A stretch of DNA of 64,000 nucleotides from Cyclobacteriaceae bacterium (GCA_028281285.1 JANQKF010000034.1:62001-126000), one strand, 5' to 3'; shown: positions 1 to 9,716, numbered from the stretch's first letter. Program-made: numbers and translations. Notes: generated by a model not told the origin, from the letters alone.

Positions 1-435
1 ACATCAGAGCAAGTTGAGCTGACCAAAGAATTGACTGCCATTGAAGACCTTTTAGAGATCAACAAAATGAAGAATTCCGAGCAGGAGAATATTACTTTAA
101 CCTCATCGGGGGTGAAGGGCTTTCACCTCGTTGCTCCCTTGATCCTGGTGAATCTGGTCGAAAATGCCTGCAAGCATAGCAATGCTGTCAGTAATCCTGA
201 GGGGTTTATTAAGGTAGATGTTAATATAAACGATCAGGACGAATGCATATGTGAAATTGCTAATTCTGTGAAACCAAAAAGCAATTTGGTCCAAGGGGAA
301 GTCGGTGGAGTTGGATTACAAAATGTAATGCAACGTCTTGAGTTGCAGTATGGAGATCGGTACTCTTTTGAGAAAATTGAAGAGAACAATGTTTATCGAT
401 TGATTTTAAAATTGCCATTGGAAAGAAAGAAATGA
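1..435 (+). CDS. LytS/YehU-type sensor histidine kinase, C-terminal part
   Basis: The frame is open from base 1, so this is the 3' end of a larger gene cut by the window edge. The visible part is the ATP-binding region of a LytS-like (His_kinase/HATPase) sensor kinase: an N-box with the core NLVENACKHS near residues 53-62, then a glycine-rich G2-type segment (GGVGLQNVMQRLELQYG) near the end. This family usually has an N-terminal membrane region and autophosphorylates a His to feed a LytTR response regulator. The stop codon overlaps the start of the next gene (ATGA at 432-435), so the two are translationally coupled and surely a cognate pair. The signal sensed cannot be told from this part. 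Confidence 0.9.
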   Translation, partial: TSEQVELTKELTAIEDLLEINKMKNSEQENITLTSSGVKGFHLVAPLILVNLVENACKHSNAVSNPEGFIKVDVNINDQDECICEIANSVKPKSNLVQGEVGGVGLQNVMQRLELQYGDRYSFEKIEENNVYRLILKLPLERKK

Positions 436-1160
436 AAGAGGAATTGAGTGTATTGATTGTCGATGATGAACAACCAGCTCGAGAGTTGCTTCAGAATTAT
501 GTAGGCAAAATGGAAGAGCTGGTTCTTGCCGGGACCTGTTCCAGTGCTCTGGAGGCAAAGCGATTTATAGAAAGTAATAAGGTCGACATTCTGCTGTCAG
601 ATATACAAATGGATGATCTCACCGGTATAGACTTGCTCAAAACTCTTAAGGATCAACCTATTACCATTTTCACCACTGCTTTTTCCGAATATGCATTAGA
701 AGGATATGACCTGGATGTGGTCGATTATTTGGTTAAACCAATTTCATTTCAACGTTTCTGCAAGGCAATTGATAAGGCAAAGGACCTTATCGATTTCCAA
801 AACAAACCGGTTATGCGGAAAGGAAGTGATCCTGTAGAATCGGCCTATTTCTTTGTAAAAACGAATCGCAAGATGGTTCGTGTGGAATACAATGAATTGC
901 TCTTTGTGGAGAGTTTCGGGGAATATGTAAAGCTACATACTAGTGAAGATGTTCATCTGGCACTTCAAACTACTGCATACATGGAAGAGATGTTACCTTA
1001 TGAGAAATTCGTGAGGATTCACAGATCTTATATAGTCAATATGGATCACATTCGGGAATTGGAAGGAAACATGGTGAAAGTGGAAGATCACATCCTCACC
1101 ATAAGCAAGAGGATGAGAGACAATCTGTTGAAAAGAATGCGTGATAGGGGAATTGTCTAG
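432..1160 (+). CDS. LytTR-family response regulator
   Basis: 242 residues, the usual size for a LytR/AlgR regulator. An N-terminal receiver domain (about 1-120) has the acidic pair DD at 11-12, phospho-acceptor Asp57 in LLSDIQMDD, and the conserved Lys in VVDYLVKPIS. A LytTR DNA-binding domain follows (about 138-240) with the typical LLFVESFGEYVKLHT and FVRIHRSYIVNM segments. It receives phosphate from the kinase encoded immediately upstream (ATGA overlap) and then binds DNA through a beta-rich domain. Targets are unknown. Its stop codon (1158-1160) overlaps the stop of the antisense small ORF that ends at 1157-1159. Confidence 0.95.
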   Translation: MKEELSVLIVDDEQPARELLQNYVGKMEELVLAGTCSSALEAKRFIESNKVDILLSDIQMDDLTGIDLLKTLKDQPITIFTTAFSEYALEGYDLDVVDYLVKPISFQRFCKAIDKAKDLIDFQNKPVMRKGSDPVESAYFFVKTNRKMVRVEYNELLFVESFGEYVKLHTSEDVHLALQTTAYMEEMLPYEKFVRIHRSYIVNMDHIRELEGNMVKVEDHILTISKRMRDNLLKRMRDRGIV

Positions 1161-1333
1161 TCTTTACCCTCAGCCTTCTTTAACTCGAAGTACCCCCAGA
1201 CCAGGCTGGCACCACAAATCAATGAAATTATATGATTGTTGATGGAACCGGAATCAATGATCCCATAGGTCGCGGCTGTAAGTCCGAGAATTCCTATGAC
1301 GAGCAAAACGACTCGGGTATTCTTAATGTGTAT
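1157..1333 (-). CDS. Small two-helix membrane ORF without an ATG start
   Basis: On the minus strand, directly after the TAA (1358-1360) of the next upstream gene and in the same frame, 67 codons stay open to a TAG at 1157-1159. The translation looks like a real small membrane protein: basic start (HIKNTR), hydrophobic VVLLVIGILGLTAATYGII, a polar turn with NNH, then IISLICGASLVWGYFEL and a KK tail. There is no ATG in the frame. The natural position for Met reads ATA (1331-1333, followed by HIKN); a TTG lies nine codons further on. It may use a rare start, be a gene whose start was lost by a point change, or be expressed by readthrough. Function unknown. Confidence 0.45.
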   Translation of the reverse strand: MHIKNTRVVLLVIGILGLTAATYGIIDSGSINNHIISLICGASLVWGYFELKKAEGKD

Positions 1334-1357
1334 ACGACCTGCTATTTGGGATTTTGT

Positions 1358-1777
1358 TTAAATCACATCATAAGGAACAAGGTCGGGTTCTAGAAAGCTG
1401 GTTTTTGCTGTGCTTGATTCGAAAAGATCAAATGAGTAATGACTATCCAGTAAATGCTTAAAGTCAAATTTCAATCTTGGATTCTCCTTAATGAACTCAG
1501 AAAATGTGTGAGTCGAAGATTTTAAAATGAAATGATAAACCGTGCGCACTGCAGCTACAGTCACCGTTTCATTGTATTTGTCGGCATCACCATGATAAGT
1601 AGCGAATGCTTTGATCTGTTTGGTGATGTTGTCAATTGCATTCCTGACCCCATGCTTTCTTATATGGATCCAGGCCAGCCTTAGGTGAGCTTCATGTGTG
1701 AATAAACTTGGTTCTAATGAAAGGTCTTCAAACTGTTTTTCAAATGCCTCATCGCTGAGTTGATAGTGTTTTTCCAT
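1358..1777 (-). CDS. Uncharacterised protein of about 139 residues
   Basis: 139 residues, no signal peptide, no membrane segment, predicted cytoplasmic. It contains a His-rich segment (FTHEAHLRLAWIHIRKHG, residues 26-43), a central motif with YHGDADKYNETVTVAAVRTVYHF, and ends in FLEPDLVPYDVI. I recognise this pattern as a recurrent uncharacterised family in Bacteroidota but know no function. The two conserved His/Glu clusters could bind a metal, which is inference only. It runs toward the small membrane ORF and is read divergently from the DUF819 gene 226 bases away. Confidence 0.75.
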   Translation of the reverse strand: MEKHYQLSDEAFEKQFEDLSLEPSLFTHEAHLRLAWIHIRKHGVRNAIDNITKQIKAFATYHGDADKYNETVTVAAVRTVYHFILKSSTHTFSEFIKENPRLKFDFKHLLDSHYSFDLFESSTAKTSFLEPDLVPYDVI

Positions 1778-2003
1778 GATCTTTAAAATTTAAGCAAAAG
1801 ACTGTTTACTGGCTGAGAGCCATTTAGGTTACGTTAATCATACTATTTTTTTTCGGAACTGTGGAATGCGGAAAGAATAGACTTTAGAATTCTTTATTTT
1901 TAGAGGTTATGTCCGGAGACAATCGGCCTTATTTTTTCCAAACCTCCCAACGTCAAATTCAGGGAGTTAGTTTGGTTTTTCATGTCTTAACCCGGCCTTT
2001 AAG

Positions 2004-3143
2004 ATGAGTGTGGAATGGATCGCTGTTGTTATTGTGTTCTTCACTGTAGCGACCGTAAGATGGTTAGGGAGTCGAGAATCAAAAGTAGTAAAAGCTATAC
2101 TGAATTGGTTTCCCGCTATTCTATTTGCCTATGTGATTCCTGCAGCGTTTACTCATGCATTTGATCTGGATCTCAAGCAAGTCACATTGCATGGGTTGAG
2201 CAAAGAATGGATCATTCCTTTTACCATTCTACTGGTGATGACGGCCCTTCCTTTTCGACAATTGAAAATCGTTGGGATACGACCCATTGTTGTCTTTGTT
2301 TTTGGTTCGCTCGTCATTGCCGTATTGCCAGTGCTATTGGTACTTGTTTTCGGTACTATAGATTCATCCAATAGTTCCTTGTTCCTGGATCAGAGTTATT
2401 GGAAGGGATTGGTGCCAATAGTAGGTGGATGGATTGGGGGAAGTACAAGCCAATTAGTATTGAAGGAGGTGATAGGAACTGATGAAGGACTATTTCTTTC
2501 AATTCTGGTTCTGGATAATGTTTTGGTAAATATTTGGACAATCCTGATGTTCCAGCTGATCAAAAGGAGCAATAAGTTGAATTCTTTTTTCAATATAAAA
2601 AGCCGTATTGATCTTATAGAGGATTCGCTTGATGCAAATGACAAGGTGCTGAACCCCTGGCAAACGCTTGGCATTATACTGTCAATCACCGCAGTGGTCA
2701 ACCTGATAATAACCTCTTTTCTTGCCAAAGTGATTGTCTTGTCAATTGGAGGATTGATACTGGGAAATGTCTTGAGAAGATGGAACGCCAAGTTTGTATT
2801 GAAGCTTGGAGGAGTTGCTATCGTAGTAATTATGGCCATTCTAGGGCTGAAGCTGGATTTTTCAAATTTTGCATTGCCTGCGGTTCTGGTAGTTCTGGTG
2901 GTGATTTGGCTGATTTTACATTATATATTTATGATGGGCGCGGCTGTACTTCTAAAGCTGAACCTGGCTTGGGTTCCTATTGCAAGTATGGCCAATCTTG
3001 GAGGTATTTCAACGGCTCCGGCAGTGACCTCCGCTTATCGTAAAGAACTGATGCCTCATGCCATTCTATTAGCTATTCTAAGTATGGTCACAGGTACAAT
3101 GTGGGGTCTGGTGACCATTTACTTATTCGAACTTCTCATCTAA
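2004..3143 (+). CDS. DUF819-family integral membrane protein
   Basis: 379 residues with about ten hydrophobic segments over the whole length, so an inner-membrane protein. The central GGWIGGSTSQLVLKEV segment followed by SILVLDNVLVNIWT, and the ANLGGISTAPAVTSAY segment near the C-terminus, resemble the DUF819 (YjcL-like) family, which has two inverted-repeat-like halves and is thought to be a transporter of unknown substrate. The family assignment is from remembered sequence patterns. It is followed, 110 bases on, by the PiT phosphate transporter on the same strand; whether they share a transcript is not clear. Confidence 0.7.
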   Translation: MSVEWIAVVIVFFTVATVRWLGSRESKVVKAILNWFPAILFAYVIPAAFTHAFDLDLKQVTLHGLSKEWIIPFTILLVMTALPFRQLKIVGIRPIVVFVFGSLVIAVLPVLLVLVFGTIDSSNSSLFLDQSYWKGLVPIVGGWIGGSTSQLVLKEVIGTDEGLFLSILVLDNVLVNIWTILMFQLIKRSNKLNSFFNIKSRIDLIEDSLDANDKVLNPWQTLGIILSITAVVNLIITSFLAKVIVLSIGGLILGNVLRRWNAKFVLKLGGVAIVVIMAILGLKLDFSNFALPAVLVVLVVIWLILHYIFMMGAAVLLKLNLAWVPIASMANLGGISTAPAVTSAYRKELMPHAILLAILSMVTGTMWGLVTIYLFELLI

Positions 3144-3253
3144 TACATATCAGCTCGTCAGATTTAACATTTTGACAATCTTAATCAATGGATGTTATGA
3201 TGTGTTAATCTTACCTTACCTTTTAATCTGATTTGGCCAATGGCCTTAATTCA

Positions 3254-5491
3254 ATGCAGGATATTTACCTATACCTGGTCATACTCCTTTTTTTACTCGC
3301 TATTCTCGATTTGGTAGTTGGTGTTAGTAATGATGCAGTCAACTTTTTGAACTCCGCGGTTGGCTCAAAAGTAGCTCCTCGTCACATCATAATGATCATT
3401 GCTTCATTAGGTATTTTAATGGGTGCCACGTTTAGCAGTGGAATGATGGAAGTTGCACGGAGTGGGATTTTCAACCCGGAAACCTTTTCAATGGAAGAGG
3501 TTATGGTCATCTTTCTCGCGGTGATGATCACCGATGTGATCTTGCTGGACCTCTTCAATACCTTTGGAATGCCTACCTCAACCACGGTTTCGATCGTATT
3601 CGAATTATTAGGGGCAGCAGTAGCAATGGCGGTCTTGAAACTGGGGGAGGCCGAAGGCAGCTTTTCTAGCTTCAACGAATATATCAACTCGTCCGGAGCC
3701 ATTACCATTATCTCAGGAATTTTCATCTCAGTTGGTATTGCCTTTGTTATCGGGGCAGTGGTGCAGTACATCTCTCGACTTTTACTTTCATTTCAATTGA
3801 ACAAGAGAATGAAGTGGGTAGGCGGTGTATGGTCAGGGATGGCCTTGGCGGCTTTGACTTATTTTCTTCTTGTTAAAGGGGCTAGTGGAGCTTCATTTAT
3901 GAGTACATCCACAGTTCAATGGATTGAACAACATGCCCCAATTCTTCTACTCCTGGGTTTCATTTTCTGGACCATTGTGATGCAGATATGTGTATCTGTT
4001 TTAAGATGGAATGTGCTAAAGTTTGTTGTGCTATTCGGAACGTTTTCGTTGGCCATGTCATTTGCGGGGAATGATTTGGTCAACTTTATCGGAGTTCCGA
4101 TGGCCGGATTTGAATCTTTCAATGCCTGGAATGAATCTGGAATACCGGCTACAGATTTCATGATGACCGATCTAAGTGAGCCGATAAGAACAAAGCCTTA
4201 TTTGCTGATACTTGCAGGTCTGATAATGGTAATCACGCTATGGTTTTCTAAGAAGGCGCGTTCTGTGACTGAAACAGAAGTGAATCTAGCCAGGCAAGAT
4301 GAGGGTAGTGAACGTTTTCAATCCAATGCATTGGCAAGAGGTCTGGTGAGATGGTCTATTTCGGCCAACTCTTATGTTGGGAAGGTAATTCCTCAGAGCT
4401 GGATCGATAAGGCGGAATCCAGTTTTGACAAGGTTGAAGAGACTACCGATACCATTGATACGGATCCACCTGCCTTTGATCTGGTAAGAGCTTCAGTGAA
4501 TTTGACTATGGCAAGCGTATTGATTGCCTTTGCAACATCCTTGAAACTGCCCCTCTCTACAACTTACGTATCATTTATGGTGGCCATGGGCACCTCGCTT
4601 TCGGATCGTGCATGGGGGAGGAGTAGTGCAGTCTATAGAGTGGCCGGTGTCATTAATGTGATTGGAGGCTGGTTCTTCACTGCTATAATAGCCTTCGCAG
4701 CAGCGGCACTTTTCGCTACGTTTATGCACTTCTTCGGACTCTGGGGAATTGGGATATTGGTTTTACTGGCACTTTTTATGATAAGCAGGACCTTTCTTTA
4801 TCACCGGAAAAAAGAGCAAAAAAAGGAAATGGACCGGCAATTCACTGAAATCGGAAATGAGCTGTCTTCAGATGGCGTCATCGTGGATACCTCTCAAAAA
4901 ATTGCATCAAGTTTGAAGCTGATTCGTGATACCTATGCCTCTTCACTTGATGGGTTGATTTCAGAGAACCTAAAACAGCTTCAAAATTCAAGGAAGCAAA
5001 TCAAGGAACTCAGTTCAAAAAATGAGCTTATTAAACAGAAGCTTTTTGATTTGATAAAACGAATTGATCCTGAGGACACAGACGTAAGTAGGGTTTATCT
5101 TCTTGTGTATGATTTAGAACAGGACATTGTTCAATCCGCCAGTCTTATCACCGAAAGCTGTTCCAGCCATGTTGATGATAGCCTTGAGCCCTTTGATGAA
5201 AAGACTATCGAGGAGCTTGAATCTCTCAGATATCAGGTGGTGAATTATCTGGATTTGATTATAGACATATTGTCCTCCCACAGATTTGACCGAATTGACC
5301 GTGTTATTGTTGAAAAGACAAAGGTCTTTAACCTATTGGAATCTTATTTGGGACAGAAAGTAGATCAGGTAAAATCGGATGATATTGGAATGAGAAACAG
5401 TCTGTTGTTCTTTACTATTGTTTTGGAAACAAAAGATTTGGTGGCGGTAGCGGCAAGGTTTGTGAAGCTCTATAACAGGTCGGTCAACTGA
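3254..5491 (+). CDS. PiT-family inorganic phosphate transporter with C-terminal PhoU-like helical region
   Basis: I chose the ATG at 3254 (MQDIYLYLVILL) over an in-frame TTG at 3233, since it starts directly at the first membrane helix. The protein is about 745 residues. It carries both PiT repeat signatures: GVSNDAVNFLNSAVGS near the start and AGNDLVNFIGVPMAG in the middle, plus a third region with LKLPLSTTYVSFMVAMGTS. Roughly residues 1-525 are membrane-spanning; the rest (about 525-745) is soluble, helical and charged, similar in character to PhoU-like partner domains, so transporter and regulatory subunit may be fused. Expected function is proton- or sodium-driven phosphate uptake at the inner membrane. 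The usual PiT length is 400-500 residues, so the tail is an addition. Confidence 0.88.
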   Translation: MQDIYLYLVILLFLLAILDLVVGVSNDAVNFLNSAVGSKVAPRHIIMIIASLGILMGATFSSGMMEVARSGIFNPETFSMEEVMVIFLAVMITDVILLDLFNTFGMPTSTTVSIVFELLGAAVAMAVLKLGEAEGSFSSFNEYINSSGAITIISGIFISVGIAFVIGAVVQYISRLLLSFQLNKRMKWVGGVWSGMALAALTYFLLVKGASGASFMSTSTVQWIEQHAPILLLLGFIFWTIVMQICVSVLRWNVLKFVVLFGTFSLAMSFAGNDLVNFIGVPMAGFESFNAWNESGIPATDFMMTDLSEPIRTKPYLLILAGLIMVITLWFSKKARSVTETEVNLARQDEGSERFQSNALARGLVRWSISANSYVGKVIPQSWIDKAESSFDKVEETTDTIDTDPPAFDLVRASVNLTMASVLIAFATSLKLPLSTTYVSFMVAMGTSLSDRAWGRSSAVYRVAGVINVIGGWFFTAIIAFAAAALFATFMHFFGLWGIGILVLLALFMISRTFLYHRKKEQKKEMDRQFTEIGNELSSDGVIVDTSQKIASSLKLIRDTYASSLDGLISENLKQLQNSRKQIKELSSKNELIKQKLFDLIKRIDPEDTDVSRVYLLVYDLEQDIVQSASLITESCSSHVDDSLEPFDEKTIEELESLRYQVVNYLDLIIDILSSHRFDRIDRVIVEKTKVFNLLESYLGQKVDQVKSDDIGMRNSLLFFTIVLETKDLVAVAARFVKLYNRSVN

Positions 5492-5494
5492 TAG

Positions 5495-5926
5495 TCAGAC
5501 TTCAAGTCGGTCTTGGTAAGGTACCGTTTCTCCATGCTCCAAGTACCTTTTCAGAATTCGGAGGTACATCGCCCAACAATAACAAGAGATAGTATAATGT
5601 TCATTCTGCTGCTTCCATCCTTTATGGTAGAAGTTTAAGATGGTGTTTTCCTCTTCATGCAAAAGGCTGAAGCCAACAACACTACCTTCCCAATCCTCCT
5701 GAGCATCAGTAATACTCAATACAAAAGCTCTATCAGGAACAACTACTGAAACCACAGCTTTCCAGTTATATGCAGGACCAAATCCCAGTTGATATTCACT
5801 ATTTAAATTCGGTGAACCTGAGGATGATTCAGTCCACCACTGATTAAGACCATCAGGTGTGCTGATTGCTTCAAATACCCGGTTGGCTGGGGCTTTTATT
5901 GGCAATGTATGATATATATCGGGCAT
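5495..5926 (-). CDS. SRPBCC (AHSA1-type) domain protein
   Basis: The start is set at the ATG giving MPDIYHTLPIKAPANRVF, because the family begins just before this strand; an in-frame ATG at 5959 would add an 11-residue tail without similarity. The protein is about 143 residues: one START/Bet v1-like fold with the typical features KAPANRVFEAISTPDGLNQWW at the N-terminus, GSVVGFSLLHEEENTILNFYHKGW in the middle and a C-terminal helix MYLRILKRYLEHGE. Such proteins bind hydrophobic ligands in a cavity; the substrate of this subgroup is unknown. It is convergent with the PiT gene, only 3 bases away. Confidence 0.85.
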   Translation of the reverse strand: MPDIYHTLPIKAPANRVFEAISTPDGLNQWWTESSSGSPNLNSEYQLGFGPAYNWKAVVSVVVPDRAFVLSITDAQEDWEGSVVGFSLLHEEENTILNFYHKGWKQQNEHYTISCYCWAMYLRILKRYLEHGETVPYQDRLEV

Positions 5927-6100
5927 GACGTTAATTTCTTCATTACCAAGAAGAAACACAAGCCTGATCGTTTCGGTGTAGTGATGGTCGGGCTTGATTG
6001 ACTCTAAATGACATTGTCAAGAATATTATTAAAAAACAATTATAAATAATCGCTTATACCAGACCTTGTTTCACCTGGAATATCGATTGACCATATAATA

Positions 6101-6850
6101 TTATAGCGCTATCCAACCTGACTTGGGCAGTGACTTACCTGACAAAGCCACGTCTACCGCATATTTGGCTTGCAGTCGAGTCGAGTCCAATGTGGGAAGC
6201 TCAGAGTTCTCTTCAGTGATGATCAGTGGAATTTCAGTGCAGCCAAGAATGACACATTCAGCACCTTGAGCTTTTAAGTCTTTTATGGCCTGAACAAATA
6301 CTTGAATCGTCTCTTCCTTGAAGACACTTTGGCAAAGTTCATCAAAGATGGCATCATTGATTTTTGATCTGGTGTCGTCATCCGGAATCAATTTCTCCAG
6401 CCCATACCTTTCAAAAGCACCGGGATAGACGGGACCGGTCATGGTCCATTTGGTGCCGAGCAAAGCCACTTTCTTCCACCCATTTCTGGCAATTTCCTTG
6501 CATACCACATGCGCAATATGGAGTCCGGGAATGGGTTGATCGTCAATGATTTTTTCCAAAACAATATGAGAAGTATTATCGGGACAAATGAAAAAATCAG
6601 CCCCGGCTTTTGCTACTTGCTCAATTCCATCGGCATGAAACTTACCTACTATTTCATGGTCATCAGATTCCCAACCTTTCATACTCAGTCCCATAGGGAT
6701 GGCACTTACTACGATGTTCGGATGCATATGAGCCCCTAGTTCTTTTGCACCTTCACGACAGGTGGTAATGAATGAAAGTGTACCGCCTTCATAGCTATGG
6801 GCAGCAATTCCAATGGTCTTGAACTGGTTATAATTCTGTTCGGTAGTCAT
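6101..6850 (-). CDS. Aspartate/glutamate racemase family protein
   Basis: 249 residues, typical for the Asp/Glu/hydantoin racemase superfamily. Two duplicated alpha/beta domains each give one catalytic cysteine: Cys89 in FFICPDNTSH and Cys203 in VILGCTEIPL. This is the two-base, cofactor-free racemisation mechanism. The CPDNT form marks the broad-specificity amino-acid racemase branch rather than MurI, so D-amino-acid formation is likely but the exact substrate cannot be told. Cytoplasmic. It is a single gene with gaps of 100-170 bases on each side. Confidence 0.85.
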   Translation of the reverse strand: MTTEQNYNQFKTIGIAAHSYEGGTLSFITTCREGAKELGAHMHPNIVVSAIPMGLSMKGWESDDHEIVGKFHADGIEQVAKAGADFFICPDNTSHIVLEKIIDDQPIPGLHIAHVVCKEIARNGWKKVALLGTKWTMTGPVYPGAFERYGLEKLIPDDDTRSKINDAIFDELCQSVFKEETIQVFVQAIKDLKAQGAECVILGCTEIPLIITEENSELPTLDSTRLQAKYAVDVALSGKSLPKSGWIAL

Positions 6851-6950
6851 AGTCTAAGTATACGCAGAAAGTATCATGTGGGAGGCGTCCCGGTTTGACA
6901 AAAGTTATTGAACCAGTCTTACTTAAAAGAGAGTCTTATTAGACCTCTTG

Positions 6951-8513
6951 TTATTCAAGGAGAATCTTTGTCTTATGAGGACTTATTATTGACACTCCAA
7001 TAAGAGCAACGGAGATAAGAATACACAACCAAGCGAATGAATTGCCGATGTAATTAAAAATGGTGGTTACACCTTTGACGGGTACATGTGCATTAATTAC
7101 ACGAATATTTTTGTCATAGGCATCGAGCCGAGCCAATGCATTCCCATGAGGATCAAAAATCACAGATTGCCCGGTTCCGGTGGGGCGTACTATGGAAACG
7201 CCATTTTCTATCCCTCTATAGAGCGAATAGTCGCCATGATAGGGCGAGACGCCAAGCCAATCATTGGCCGGCACTAGAAGTATATCGGCACTACCGGATT
7301 GAGTAATTAATTCTGGGAAGTCGGCATCATAGCATATGGCCGTTGTCAAGGCTCCGTATTCTGTTTCAATAATGTCCAATATTCCATCACCTGGAAGAGA
7401 AGCATCCATAAAAGGAACCGGATAAGCTTTTTCGTAGGTGTCAACAATTTCTCCCTGAGGTGTTATTAACAATGATTTGTTTTCGTACTGAGGCCCTCCC
7501 TCGACATAAGGAAGCAGAACTGCCATAGAAGTGAGTATGTAAGCATTTTCCTGCCTTGCTACATTTTGTGCTTTTCGAATAGCTCGTTCCTCATGGTGCT
7601 GAAATATAGAGAGGTTCGTCTCTGACCATACAATGATTTTCGCTCCATTCCTGGCCTCCTGTTTGGTGATTTCGATGATTTTGTCCTCAAAATTCTCGAG
7701 AGCCCTCATAGAATCACTAAACCTTGGATCGCTCGGGTTTTTTTGAAAATCTATGATTGCTTCAAATAGCCTTTGCATTTGCGGAGAACTTCCCGCACTA
7801 GGCCCAAACTGAACCTTTTCTCCAAAAAAGTCCTCATAGATATCTTCAAAGAGTTCGAATTCTTCCACAACAATGCCTGAGACTTTCACCGTTTCCTGAA
7901 GTGGATTAACGACTCTGAGTTTAATCATACCAAAAACCAAAATAATCGAAAGGGCAAGGCCATAGTGCTTCAGACTTGGTCTGTACTTTTCTTTTAATAG
8001 GTATGGAACAACAGCAGAAGCAAGCCAGTACATCATAAATGAGATCCCCCAAACTCCGGTGATTGATGCAAGTTGATTAAGTTCGGTGAATCCCGTTTGT
8101 GAAGCAGCCAAAGCGCCTATGGAGCTTAGAGGAAAAGAGACCAAATATTCATAAGAGACTGCAATCACGGGAAAAAATAGAAAAGCATATTTTGGATTTA
8201 ACCTTCGATAAAAAATGCGATCCAGCAAGTATGGGATCATTTCAAGGACTCCGGAAAGAGCAGCCGTTACTATAACTGCCGATGGTGGTAGTGCTGAGGA
8301 GAACAAACCTGAGATAAAAAGGAAGACCGACATGTAAAGAACCGACCATAGATACCCTTTAAAAACTTTGCTTTCACGTGTGAAATACAGTAAACCAATA
8401 GGTACTATCCAACCTGCTATCCCAATCTGGAAGACGGGGCCACATAGCAATACGCTTATTGAACCGACCAATAGGAATAGCCATTTGGTTTTAGGATGTT
8501 GTAAATTGAGCAT
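6951..8513 (-). CDS. Apolipoprotein N-acyltransferase-like membrane nitrilase
   Basis: 520 residues. The N-terminal 200 residues form about six membrane helices, followed by a carbon-nitrogen hydrolase domain (about 210-490) and a final helix (about 493-512). This is the architecture of Lnt. The catalytic triad is present: Glu298 in IIVWSETN, Lys362 in YEKAYPVPF and Cys394 in TTAICYDADFPEL. Lnt transfers an acyl chain to the N-terminal cysteine of lipoproteins. The linker at 220-275 is unusually long and acidic, and overall it looks more distant than a canonical Lnt, so a related periplasmic amidase or acyltransferase is possible. The genome may have a separate true lnt. Confidence 0.75.
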   Translation of the reverse strand: MLNLQHPKTKWLFLLVGSISVLLCGPVFQIGIAGWIVPIGLLYFTRESKVFKGYLWSVLYMSVFLFISGLFSSALPPSAVIVTAALSGVLEMIPYLLDRIFYRRLNPKYAFLFFPVIAVSYEYLVSFPLSSIGALAASQTGFTELNQLASITGVWGISFMMYWLASAVVPYLLKEKYRPSLKHYGLALSIILVFGMIKLRVVNPLQETVKVSGIVVEEFELFEDIYEDFFGEKVQFGPSAGSSPQMQRLFEAIIDFQKNPSDPRFSDSMRALENFEDKIIEITKQEARNGAKIIVWSETNLSIFQHHEERAIRKAQNVARQENAYILTSMAVLLPYVEGGPQYENKSLLITPQGEIVDTYEKAYPVPFMDASLPGDGILDIIETEYGALTTAICYDADFPELITQSGSADILLVPANDWLGVSPYHGDYSLYRGIENGVSIVRPTGTGQSVIFDPHGNALARLDAYDKNIRVINAHVPVKGVTTIFNYIGNSFAWLCILISVALIGVSIISPHKTKILLE

Positions 8514-8573
8514 GACCTTTTTTAGCCAAGATTAGACTCAAACAAACTCCCTTTCGACCGAGAACGTGAACTA

Positions 8574-9716
8574 CTACTGATTTCGAGTCAGTTTTTTACG
8601 ATATTCGGACGGGGTGGAAGACGTCACCTTTTTAAAAGCAGTGTTGAAGGATGATTTGGAGTTAAATCCCGATTGATAAAGTATTTCAAGAATGGTCATC
8701 TTCGAATCGGTCGATTCTTGCATCAACTTCTGAGCATATTGAACCCTTAACCTGTTGATGAAATCATAGAAGGAAGATCCGGTTTTTTCATTGATGATTT
8801 GGGATAATTCCCGCGGTTTCATTTGTACCATTTCCGCCAGGCCATTAAGTGAGAGTGATGGGTTCAGAAATGGTTTTTCTTCAGCCATGAGCTTATTCAA
8901 AGTTTCAAATCCCTTCGTTTTGTCTTCGTCAGTAAGCTTTGATTTGGTGTACTTATCAGCCATTTCCGATAGTTCAATGCCGGAAAAAAGGTTGGGTTGC
9001 TTTAACGCCTTAAAGAGGATTCGGTTAATGACATAAAAGGTGAGGGCTATAAACCCTACGAGGATATATGGAGTGAGTTCTTTGAATCGTGTGTATGGCA
9101 GAAAGCTGGTAAGAATGGAGAATCCTGTAACAGCAATAAATGACTTTAGTAAAAACCATAGCCAACCCAGGGAATAGGGAGCTAAATCGGAGAAACCTTC
9201 CGAGATAATTCTTTTGTATCGTTTGACCTCCTTAACTGACAAAAACAAATACAACAGTATGTGGAGATAGAAGGGGATAACCGACATGCCTTGCGCAAAG
9301 GTCAATTCATAATTATAGATTTTTTCGAGGGCCTCCTGCTTGACATCATCCGGAGTAGTGATATAGTTGATGATGGTTAAAATACTGAATAGAATAAAAG
9401 GGAGAAAGTGAATGATCAGAGCCTTGACTTTCAAGTTGAAGTCCTTGTAGATTACCGTTTTGCTATAAAAAAAGATTAATGGACCATAGGCAAGAAGAAG
9501 GGCAAGGTCCATAAAAGAGAAGAGGCCTAGCAAATCGAATCGACCCTGTTCAGTGAAGAACATGAATACAAGGTTGGCCGAGCATGCAATGAAAAACGTA
9601 CCCAACAAGTAATTGGAAGTCCTTTTTCCCTTCTTATGCGAAACAAGGAACAGCCCCAGAAAGAGGAACTGCGAGATAGCAATGATTAATAGAGTAGAGT
9701 TAAGATCGAATATCAT
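8574..9716 (-). CDS. AraC-family regulator with multi-TM N-terminal sensor
   Basis: 380 residues. The first 235 are hydrophobic with about seven membrane helices; the C-terminal 110 or so carry an AraC/XylS double helix-turn-helix (SLSLNGLAEMVQMKPRELS, then TILEILYQSGFNSKSSFNTAFKKVTSSTPSEYR). This membrane-bound AraC form is common in Bacteroidota and links a membrane signal to transcription. It ends 60 bases upstream of the Lnt-like gene on the same strand, which it could control, though that is only positional inference. Confidence 0.9.
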   Translation of the reverse strand: MIFDLNSTLLIIAISQFLFLGLFLVSHKKGKRTSNYLLGTFFIACSANLVFMFFTEQGRFDLLGLFSFMDLALLLAYGPLIFFYSKTVIYKDFNLKVKALIIHFLPFILFSILTIINYITTPDDVKQEALEKIYNYELTFAQGMSVIPFYLHILLYLFLSVKEVKRYKRIISEGFSDLAPYSLGWLWFLLKSFIAVTGFSILTSFLPYTRFKELTPYILVGFIALTFYVINRILFKALKQPNLFSGIELSEMADKYTKSKLTDEDKTKGFETLNKLMAEEKPFLNPSLSLNGLAEMVQMKPRELSQIINEKTGSSFYDFINRLRVQYAQKLMQESTDSKMTILEILYQSGFNSKSSFNTAFKKVTSSTPSEYRKKLTRNQ

